Origin: Baylisascaris procyonis
Taxonomy: Eukaryota > Nematoda > Chromadorea > Rhabditida > Ascarididae
NCBI GenBank assembly: GCA_037389465.1
Contig: JAZARR010000105.1
Span: 682,001-746,000, forward strand
Reading direction: 5' to 3'
DNA: 64,000 nucleotides
Translations under genes and position numbers: made by a program
In this document: one piece after another, positions 48,538 to 58,905 of the stretch
How the letters are laid out: each line of letters begins with the position of its first letter
Position numbering within the stretch: the stretch's first letter is position 1
Notes under the pieces: generated by a model
What the model saw: only the letters and a program-made list of their open reading frames with translations
The model's database searches: none
What the model was told of the DNA's origin: nothing

Positions 48538-51500
48538 ATGTCGGCGTTGAATTCCAATCCATTTGGTGATCCATTTGCGGTATGTCGATTTTATTTATTT
48601 TTCTTTATGTTTTATGTCTAATTTATTCAAATTTAATTACTTTAAAAAAATGTAGTGCAATGCAGAGGTAGATCATTGTGAGGCTATGAAGTTTTCGTGT
48701 CGAATGAGTGGAACGAGATAATATGACAGTGTTTGCGCCATCTTTGCAGCACATGTTTTGCGTTACCGTCATATTCGTCGTCTACAAGCAGCATGGCAAC
48801 CCGCAATTGTTTATCTAGCTGCTCACCTTTACCGATATTTTTAGCTGTGATCGTTTTGAACGATTTTGATTTTTAAAAAATGTCTGCCGTCTACAGAGAA
48901 CTACAGTGGTTTGAGCCACATTATGACGGCAATATTGTGGAAGGTTTTTTGCATACGAAAGACATCTTCCAGCCATAGAAGACACAATTTTTTACACGAT
49001 TCCAAAGCACTGTTAAGAAAATAATTGCAAAAGAAGACCAGTAGGCTTGTATTCTTTCGAAAAGACTTTGCATGTAGTTGAATGAAACCAGCGACAGTAT
49101 TATCCTTTGAACGACTGCCACATTTTTGCCGAAAGATGTCGCGATACGGATCCCTCGGTCGTTGTGAATGTTACTATCGAGCCAAAGCAAGCTGTGCCAA
49201 GAAAAGGTTTGAATGCAAACATTGTTTGCATTTGCTGATGCTTGGTCGATCTATTGGCCACCCATTTGCGCTGCGAATTGTGAAGCTACTGAAATGTTTA
49301 TTCTCTGCAAGAAAGGAGGGGAATCGTATAGCCACCTGTGAATTGTGGAACGTTGAATGTCGTTTGCAGCTCATCGATCCCTCGGGATTACGAATAGGCC
49401 ACAAGCAAAACACACAAAAGCAAATGGATCAATAAAAAGTACTGCATTCGAACGGCATTTTTCAGTGATTTTCACAGTTATTTATTCGTGTTTACCATGT
49501 TTGTGCTTTCTAGTCATTTCGTGCTATCCGTTCTGATGGTCCATTTGAAATTCCCCATTTCACATTCATATTTTGTTTTCCCCAAGTCCAAAGGGAAGTG
49601 ATTTACGTTTGTTTAAAAATCCGCTAAAGTGATGCATCTCTTTTTTTAAATCACTTTTGTGGAAGTGATTCTAATTGAGCTGAAAATTGATATCTTCCAT
49701 ATTTATGTAAAATTTAACGTTTATTTATTTGATCGGAAAACACTTTGCATTCGGACGTTATTTCTTTGATTCCCTCCTTTCAACACTCTCTCATCCCTGT
49801 ATCGCCATTGCAAAGTAATGCCTGTGTGGCCATGTTCAGATTTTTGAATGCCTACCTTCTTGAGTTTACTTTTAATGTTTCTTAAAACGCAGTACATTTT
49901 TCCAACTGGAATTGATCGTTGGTTGATGTTGAGGTCACTAAGAACCTGGAGTAATGTGTGAGAAACATCAGAGGCATTTCAAGGGTTAGGGATTTTTTTG
50001 AACTGACGAAATGCCTTGTGGCTTCTGAAAACTTTAGATGTCGAGTTGAATGCCTCCATCGGCAAAGTTGGCCTACATATTTACGAAATGTTATTGCCCG
50101 TCTTTTCCACTGCCTATCCGTCTACCTGAAGCAATAAAACGATAACGTTCAACATTCAACATAGTCCATTATCAAGGAAATAGGGCATCTGTTCATATTT
50201 ATTCAGTTTGCGTATCGGACGGAACACACAAATGTTAAAATACTAACTTGACGGTGAGCATTACGTTACGAAGTTGTGTAAACTTATACATGATTATGAA
50301 GAGAAGCCTTGAATTGGTGATCGCCTACGGGGTATGAATTTATGGTGATCGCCTACGGGGTATGAATTTATGGTGATCGCCTACGGGGTATGAATTTATT
50401 GTGATCGCCTACGGGGTATGAATTTATGGTGATCGCCCACGGGGTATGAATTTATGGTGGTCGCCTACAGGGTATGAATTTATGGTGATCGCCTACGGGG
50501 TATGAATTAATGGTGCTCGCCTACGGGGTATGAATTTATGGTGATCGCCTACGGGGTATGAATTTATGGTCGGCGCAAGTCGCGGAACACCTTTTTTATT
50601 CTTGAGCGTATGTCTCCATAAGTTACCACGTGGACGTTTATTTCCGACGTTGTAACAGTTGCTGCTATGTGTGGCGGAAAAGGAGGGGCTAGAGGGTTGA
50701 GAGAAGTGGAAAAAAGATAGAGAGAATCGATGAAGCGATAGCGTGGAAGATCAAGCACTGAAACCCGGGTCTTCTCCGCTTTGGAATTTAAGGTGTATGT
50801 AATCAAAACTATGAGGGCTCAGTTGAAATCGATTCAGGGAAATGCGAAAGAAAACGTTTCTCAAATCTATTATAATGTTTTGTGAGTTGCATTTCAGGAT
50901 CCGAGTGTGCAACAAGCAGCAACACGACCGACCACCGATCCGAGTGAGGATTTCAATCCGTTCGCACAAAACGTGAGACCTGCCGCTGCGCAATCGACAC
51001 CAGCTCCAAATGCACAGGTTTCTTGGGTTGCTTTATATGCTTTTCCTATAGAAATCTACAGTTCAGGTATTCGTGGATGAAGATAGGTACAACAGGAAAG
51101 GATCTGTATCCCATTGTAAGTGTGCTTTGGTATTGTTCTGTCATACGTGCATCTTTAGTCCCTTGCCCATCTACTACTGGCCTTACCACAGAAAAGGCAA
51201 TAGGAGATTTATGCATAACTCTGAGGATCGTAGTGTGCCTTACGATTTCTCAACCTGTCGACCAAAAAGGATCCTCTCTTGTTCGGAGTTTGCGAGCAAA
51301 TGGATGTTTGAAAATGTCTTCGGCCCTGTCTTTGCTTTTTTAAACTTTGCTTGTTTCTATATGCTAACTCAGCAACACGTTCTGTTATCTTCGTTTTATA
51401 TGGTAATTATCAGCTGACCGTCATGAAGTTGCCGACTGTCTATATCTGCGTCTTCACAATTTTTTCATTTCCCTTAGTGAAGTAGTATTTCAGGTAATTG

Positions 51501-54500
51501 TTATTTTATGCACACAAGGATTGACAAATTTTAGTTCATTATTGGTTGCGCTGCAGTATCTTTTAGAAGTTGAGTCGCATGTTAGTAGTGACACATACCT
51601 CAGCCGTCAACTTTCTTTTCTGCAGTATCGTTGCTTTTCTAGCATATCCTCATCGTTCATAAATATGTAAAAATAATCGTTTCTTTTGTTCGTTGGAATC
51701 TTATCGGCTCCGCTGGGGTGGATTTCAGCTAATTAATAAACAAATCCTTATATTCTCTTCATTGTAAAGGATATATTTGTGTTGCTTATTTAGACGTCGG
51801 AAGTGCAACTTCCTTTCTCTGTCTTCTTGAAAGTTTTTTAGTCAATCAACACTGTGAATTTATGTGTGGACAGCAACGACAAAAATTATGGTGATCCAAA
51901 CATAACTATTTTAAGCAACATTTTTGGCGCATTTCTTCAAATTCATTCCATTTGCGTAACAGTTTTTTTTTTTAGCTTTTGTTTTCTATAGATTGATTCT
52001 CATCCCCATTGCAATTGTTTGTGACTTGCATCCCCCTTCGTCTCGTTTGACAAAAGCGATCGGGAAACAAATCACTGGAATGTTCTCGGAGGATTTTTAT
52101 CCTTGGTACGGATTGAACGCATTCATTGTTTAGCATATCTAATAAACAAATGCGCAGGGATTTGCATACGTACGCATACCGCATTTTCTTTGCTTATGTA
52201 AGTGATTGAATTTACCATGTCTTAATTGTAGGCATTTGAAGCCATAAGACGCCTGTTCCGTAAAATATACCTTCAAAGAAGTGGAGAGGTGAGGAGGAGT
52301 GGCTGATGCGGCATCGGCTTGCATAATTCCCTGCACGATTATCGAAAGAATGACATGCACATATAGACTAAATATTGTAAAAGTACGCTCGCTGGCATGA
52401 AATAGCAGCTAATTTTCAACACGCAGAGGGATTCCTTTATTAATGCAGTCGTTTCTTCGGAAAGCGTTACCATCGACGATTACAAATGAATATGCTATGC
52501 GTGTTCACCGGACCCGCAGTGCAGGCTATACATTTAAGGAATGGATGGGAAAGAGAATTGATATTTTTTCGGCCATATCGTGGGACGGGCATATCATGCA
52601 ACAAAACTGAACCCATTTTTGAGGTCTTTGGTGTAAGCTTTTTTTTGGGTTTATATTGTTTTTGAGGTTCCAAAAAGTATGCAAATATGAGAACGAAGTT
52701 AACTGATTAGCGGCGTGGTTTCTATACTCCCTTCACTCATTGATAAACCAAAAAATAAATGCAATTTTTGGATTCTTAAGGCATTGTTTTATGGTTTTTC
52801 GGCCTTTAAAATATGTACGAAATACTATCGATACCGCCTCAATGGAAGTACATCCTGCGCATATCGCCTTCGTCGGACCGGTGCACAATATTTTCAGGGC
52901 TGATGCTGCCTAAAAGTCTTCTATGCTGTAAAGTAATCACCAAATCTTTTATTCTCTTGCCGGTCCTTCACAGAAATTTTGAAATACTATCATAATGGTA
53001 CTACGGTTGGGCGCATAAAATTTTTTCAGAGCGCTGAAACAGAAGCTCAGAAAAATTTACTCGTGGTTAATGGTTAGGAGAAGAGAAAGGATTTCCTCAT
53101 CTTTCGTTGAGATTTGGATTTTGTGAGGGGGTGGGGAGGGGGAGGGAGGGGAGAATTGTTCGTTCCCTTCACTGTTGCGCATCCTCTCTTCCTTGGCTGG
53201 ATGGCACATGTCGTAAATAGTTTGTAACAGTGCAGAAGTTTAAAAATCTGGTAATCATTTCAGAAAGTTTATTTAAATGCTAATTTTAAAAAAAATGCAA
53301 AATTATATTTGATTGAATTGTTGAATTTTTTTTTTTCCTCATATAATGAGCGTATTTGTTGAATTTTTATACGTTTGCTTAAGGTTATCATTTCTATTTG
53401 AGTAATAAAAAAAAAAAATCAACCTATCGAATTTTATCGAAAAAAGTTCTTTTGCGCGTTATCGTATTGATTAATCGAAGCGCACACTTCATCGTTGCGC
53501 TCAATATTTCTCTGACGTTCTTTATTATTATGTTTCTATTTCTCGTTCATGCATGTTGTCTATTCGTTTTTTTTTTCTACTCTTATTTACATGTCTAGCT
53601 AATTTTTTTTTTAATATTTATTCGTGTAATATATCTAATGGTTACTTAAGATATATAAATAATTATTGGTAATAATATGGGGCACTATTGAAGGGTTATT
53701 GCTTCATGCTAGTGTGGAAGTATAGCTGAAAGAATGAATGCCCACATGATAGGAGGCTTTGCTAAAAGAACGAAAAGAAAAAGTGAACCCTTGTAAGAGG
53801 TGGGGGGGGGGGGGGAGGAGGAGGGGAGGGGGTTCTATATTTCGGTTTCTTTGCATGAGCACTTTTTCAATTTTTTCGTTGTTTTTATTGTTTGCAAAAA
53901 TCAAGGTTGTGAAGCTGCAACCTTATCTTACAATTTTTTTTAAAACTGTTTACCACTCAGATCTATTACTGTATTTGATTACTTAGTTTTCTGCTTTATA
54001 TATACCATAAAATAGTTTTCAGAGTACTAAGGTTTACCCTTAAAAAAATTTTCAATGCCTTGTAATGAATAGAAGCACTCACTCCTCGTTTGCTTAAAGA
54101 GGATTGCAGCACCTGAAAAGTGGGATAATAACTCGAAATGATGTTGTGATGAGAGAATGAAGCGTAATTTTGTATAAAATGCCGTGTTATAATTAATACA
54201 GTATTGACGCGTTATTTGTGATGGCGTGTTTGCATATACTGTCGTATTTATTTGTTTTGTTTTTTTGGAGTAAGCTGGGGGGGGGGGGGGTAAGCGATTT
54301 ACAGAAAAGGAGATAACGTCTTATCCCAAAATTTTGGAATTTCAAATTGTTTAGAATTTTCTTAGCGAAAGCGAAGCAGTGCAATATTTAATAAGGTACT
54401 TTAAAAACAGTTTTCTTGCTCATTCATTTTTTAAACAGTTTTTGGAAATGGCGAATAACTTTCTCAAGCGTTTCATCGGCCGCTTATTTTTCTTTAGATA

Positions 54501-57500
54501 GGTGTTAATGAATTATTATTGTTATTTTAGTGAGTGGTCGATGCAATCAAAAACTCCACTCTGTCCTTTATTCATTTAGTGATTTTTGTGTTTAAGAACA
54601 TCTTATTTGCTGCTTTCATTTCATTTATTAATGCTGCCTATTAGTTCGCATTTGAACAGTGTGTTTGCGTATTTCGTTGTTCTCTTCACTTGGCAACCTC
54701 TGTGCACAAAATTCATTCTGCCTCTATGAATGGGAAGGATTTGACATCCTTATTTGGGAGTATCAAGGTCAGCGTCAGAGGTCATCCTTCCGTTTGTTGA
54801 GATCGAGTTCAAGCTGAGGTGGCATATCGGCGGTTGATGCCCAACGTTTTAGTGCACTGTTTTGTCGTATCTTGTAGCACGCGAAGTGAATTTAAATTCC
54901 AATTTACATTCGCTAACCTGAAGCTTAAGCTTTACGTCCGGTCGCTGTCTTATTTCGAGAGAGGGGGGAGGGGTTGAAAAGCGATCGATTTGAGGGATTG
55001 TGTCAACGAACGGTCACTCGAAATACATTTCTTGCTTTATTTCCCAATGCGATAACGATACGATATGTCTGCAGCTAGCAGAGTATATTGTTATGAAGTG
55101 GTGATAAGCCGTAGCTAGTATTTCTTCATATTTGTGGGTGTATTGCAGGCGGCTGCTCCCACTTCGGGTGCGATGAGCAATGATGAGTTGTTTCGTCGCC
55201 AAGAAGAGTTGGAAAGGAAGGCGCAAGAGCTGAGGAGAAGGGAGCAGGAGTTAGAGCGGCAGCAAAGAGAAGGTGCGGCCGGTGTTGGCTCCAACCGGCC
55301 GCACAACTGGCCTCCCATTCCTTCTTTCCTTCCTATACAACCTTGCTTCTATCAGGTTGGTGCCTTTGTGAGTTTTTACTGTATAATACAATTTCCGGAG
55401 CATGCTTTGGATCGCTGGTTAGAGGGGAGAGATTGAGGTCCTTCTTTAATTTCTGAAGAAAAAAAATCTGCTTCCAGCTTTCAGCAGCACAGTCAAAGGG
55501 ATAATTTTGTGTATTTTCCGACGAAAAATAAAAATATCCTTAAAAATTCCCCACATGTTTGAAAAATCTTTTCCAAATTAGCAAAAACTAGAATATAGGG
55601 TGCCCTGCTTCAGTAACTGCATTTCGCGTCGTTCTTTTAATGCTATACGCTATCGTCCGGAGGTTCGATGGTTCCTACGTTGTTGATTTCACATCGAATT
55701 ATTGCTAAGATTTCGCGCTTACTTTGAGGCACTTTGTGGCGCCGCTTATTCAACTCTTACTTAGTGCTGTGTTTATAACTTGAAATGATGGTGTTCGTGA
55801 AAGATCGCATTGAATTAATTGTAATTTAAAGCTCAGTTGTTCCGATTAGAGAATGAAAAGCGTTAAGTATGACTCAAGTTTAACACCGATTGTGTTTGGC
55901 TACATTTTTTTTTCTTTAACTTTTCAAGTAAATAAATAAAGAATGACGAATGTTCATAGAGATTTTCATGGGCAGTCAATAAAGAGTAATCAATTTAAGG
56001 AGCTTTAGTTAATGGTATGTCTCGGAATGCCCAAAATTAGCGCAATTTCATTGATCAAAGTGGCCAAAATGTTGAGAATCTGATAATCAAAGATTGTTTT
56101 TGGCTTGGTCATCAAATAACTAGTGCGCCGTTAATTGTATTTAATTGAACTCCTAGCGTTTAGTTTTTTTTTTTAAGGACTTATGTACTCTACTGACAAA
56201 TATAGCATTCGGAGTCGTTCAAGTGCATTCCTTTTTATCGATTGCAACTGTTGTGGCATAGTCGTCGTTGTTGCAAATTACTGGTGAAACTGATTGGTTA
56301 AGTTATTCAAGCGTTTTCTTACAAACGTCACACTGAATGGGACTCCTTGTGCTTGAGCGCCTTAATTGACTAACGAAGCGGTACCTGGCTAGCACACAGA
56401 GAATGGCCACTTTTGGTATGCCGACACATGTTTGATAGACAAGAACTCTTTCAGCTGAATGCCTTCAGTGAAGGTGTCATATGTTTATTTAATTCTCCCA
56501 TTGTGAACAACTCCTTGCCTGGAAAGCAGTGAAGCTGAGTTGCTGTATATATTAGTGGAATAAACAGCGCCAGAAATTTACATTGTTTTATAGGTGATAT
56601 TGTGCTATTTTATGGTTTTCAGGATATCGAGGTGGAAATTCCTGTGCAATTCCAACGCACCGTAACGCTCGTCTATTACGTGTTCCTAACGTATGTTCTA
56701 GCGCTTACCGTCAACGTGGTGGCAGCGTTATTTTTTATGTTGTTTGGTGGTGGTGGCATCGGTATATTCCTTCTGGCGATCATTCAATTGATATTGTTCT
56801 CGCCGTGCTCGTTCCTGTTCTGGTTCCGCCCTGTTTATAAGGCGTTCAGGTGAGAGCTACTTTTTCCTGCTCACTATTGCATTGTCAAAGATTCAACACC
56901 TCAGTACGGATTGCCATTAGTCTTTTTTTCATTCCGCCATGCACAGCGTCAAGGCTTAAAGGAGGATTAATTAAGATCTTTTGCACTATTTGGTGGTATC
57001 AAAAGAAGATTGGATAGCACAACTTTATCAGCAATAATATACTCATTTGAGGTGGTTCCCGTAAGTTAACAAGTAGATGAGGCCTAGGTACGTCTCTAGG
57101 CGGCATGCGGGATTTCGGTGGTTGATGTAGTTTGTATCCATACCCTCGTAGCACGTCATTGCTCTGTTTTTGCTTCTTCTGGGGAGACAACCAATTTATA
57201 AATATTATTCTAATTTCAGGAACGATAGCTCGTTCAACTTTATGGTGTTCTTTTTTGTGCTCTTTTTTCACTCCATATTCACGCTCGTTCAAGCACTTGG
57301 TCTATCACAATATGCTTGCGGATGGGCGAATGCCGTCGAAACGTTCCAGTAAGTTGAACATTGCAAATTCTTTTGAAATCTAGCATTACTTTGTCCAGGG
57401 AGGTGTAGAAAGTTTTTTTGGGGAACTGTTGAGGTACAGTCTTATTTTCTGAGTGCATATCGCTTGATTTTATGACAAGGTGAGAAAGACAAGTGGAAAA

Positions 57501-58905
57501 TAAATCACTGTTCTGTTTTGCTGGAATGGAATGAATAAGTTCTGACATCGTTTTGCATGTGGAATGTTTTGATACTTTATGTAAACGTTGGATTTCGTTC
57601 ATTAAGGTGCATTCATCGTTGAGCTGATCTTATAAATAAATAGTTTTTTCGAAAAACTCGCCAATTACGACTACATGCATCTTATCCTCCCATTCCTCTT
57701 CACCTCAAATAAGAAAGGAATTCACTAGGCGCCTGCGTTGAACCTCAAGAACCCAACAGACATATATATTATCATTTACAAATCTTTTAAAAACATAGTG
57801 ACAAGCCTCAATATTGTTCCGAATTAATAAAGGGGTCATGATTAGATATTCGTACAATGCGCATGTACAATGTTCGTGTCCAGATGATCGCAAATCAACT
57901 ACATTTCTTTGAACTTTTTTTCCCCCTTAGACATATCGCATGAGTTGTTCTCCCGATTTGCACTGCTTGCCTGTTCCAACGCTTCGAGTTCATCTAATCA
58001 TGACCCCTTTATTAATTCGGAACAATGTTGAGGCTTGTCACTATGTTTTTAAAAGATTTGTAAATGATAATATATATATGTCTGTTGGGTTCTTGAGGTT
58101 CAACGCAGGCGCCTAGTGAATTCCTTTCTTATTTGAGGTGAAGAGGAATGGGAGGATAAGATGCGTGTAGTCGTAATTGGCGAGTTTTTCGAAAAAACTA
58201 TTTATTTATAAGATCAGCTCAACGATCTGTCGAATAGACCGAAAACTTTCTGGAACAATATCGGCCGGGTGTGGGGACGTTTACCAAATTGGTCGTCGAT
58301 TAGGAGTAATTGAGTGCATATGTGTTTTAGCGTGAATGTTTTTGTGGCGCTTCTGATGCTGATCTCGGCGATAGCATTCACGGCTGCGTTCGCGGGTATG
58401 GTGTTCGCGCTTGTCAGAGTGCATCGCCTCTACCGTGGAGCCGGCTTTAGTATCGATAAGGCTCGTAAGGAGTTTTCCGACGGTGTAATGGCTGACAGAA
58501 ATGTTCAGCAGGTGAGTTCATTTCAAAGGCTCAAGTGATGCAAGTAGAAAGTATAAAATGCCAATCCTGTGATGTTCGGCAATGGATATGTTGACGATGC
58601 TTCCAATATATGAGAATGACATATATTTTAGCCAGCAACACTGTATGCTTTAAAAAAGTTAATGTAGTGTTCTTTCTGATTGTATATGAATTTTTCGGGT
58701 TGATATGCGATACGAAATCGAAATCGTTTATCCATTTGTGTTGCCATCTTTAGGAAGGAAACTTATTCGAAAGAATGATCTCAAAGTGGCTTTTATTGGA
58801 TCGTTGAAATTGTTGTAATTTTAGGCAGCATCAGGGGTGGCTCGTGCGGCTGCGACACATGCTGCGACACAGGCAATGAACCAGGCGACACAAGGACGTT
58901 ATTAG
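48538..58905 (+). CDS. scm-1: Secretory carrier-associated membrane protein (SCAMP)
   Basis: SCAMPs are four-pass membrane proteins of Golgi, endosomes and secretory vesicles that act in recycling and exocytosis. Seven exons: 48538-48579, 50898-51017, 55149-55355, 56623-56849, 57220-57348, 58331-58511, 58825-58905. They give 328 residues (human SCAMP1 338). The N-terminus MSALNSNPFGDPFA and a second NPF at 34-36 are EH-domain-binding motifs kept in long SCAMPs. Residues 65-95 form a Glu/Arg-rich coiled coil (RQEELERKAQELRRREQEL), followed by NWPPIPSFLPIQPCFYQ, as in the family. Then come the membrane core with FSPCSFLFWFRPVYKAFR, the SCAMP linker segment, and the tail (SIDKARKEFSDGVM). The last exon is Ala/Thr-rich and ends QATQGRY. 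The first exon of 14 codons is accepted because of its NPF match and correct phase. Introns are large and hold repeats, an inverted repeat and a gene relic. Confidence 0.95.
49143..49370 (+). pseudogene. Apparent decayed thiolase C-terminal fragment
   Basis: Within SCAMP intron 1, pieces in different frames recall the C-terminus of a thiolase such as acetyl-CoA acetyltransferase. One frame gives PSVVVNVTIEPKQ then LNAN, where active thiolases have an FSVV...VN.NGG stretch. A second frame gives SIGHPFALRIVKLL, matching the thiolase signature GHP and the following RIV, but three residues short. It is followed by a possible broken C-x-GGG segment near 49340. Frames change at least twice and stops interrupt the block, so it cannot be functional. 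Resemblance was judged by eye only. Confidence 0.35.
50313..50571. repeat. 28-bp minisatellite, nine copies
   Basis: Nine nearly identical 28-bp units with core TGATCGCCTACGGGGTATGA run head to tail with no spacers, differing by single substitutions. They lie in SCAMP intron 1, about 330 bp before exon 2. There is no coding or CRISPR-like organisation. Confidence 0.95.
51018..55148 (+). other. SCAMP intron 2 (4.1 kb)
   Basis: The longest intron in the window. It holds purine-rich runs (about 53125-53155 and 53800-53835), a G-run at 54278-54290 and many T-runs. A 115-codon open frame at 51073-51417 is described among the findings. No repeat family, RNA gene or nested gene could be recognised. 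Confidence 0.5.
57615..58226. mobile_element. Near-perfect inverted repeat, foldback or MITE-like element
   Basis: The left arm 57615-57847 is the reverse complement of the right arm 57992-58226 with only a few differences (a 2-bp AT slippage and two or three substitutions), around a 144-bp spacer. It lies wholly in the SCAMP intron between exons 5 and 6. No transposase frame is present. No clear target-site duplication could be seen, so the mobile-element label is tentative; a local inverted duplication or an assembly artefact would look the same. Confidence 0.6.

Noticed and set aside
50313..50571. CRISPR-like array of short repeats
   Set aside because: Units are contiguous with no unique spacers and the DNA is eukaryotic; it is a minisatellite.
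58314..58330. ATG in frame just before SCAMP exon 6 as an internal start
   Set aside because: The exon begins at 58331 after TTTTAG; phase and length then match SCAMP1 exactly.
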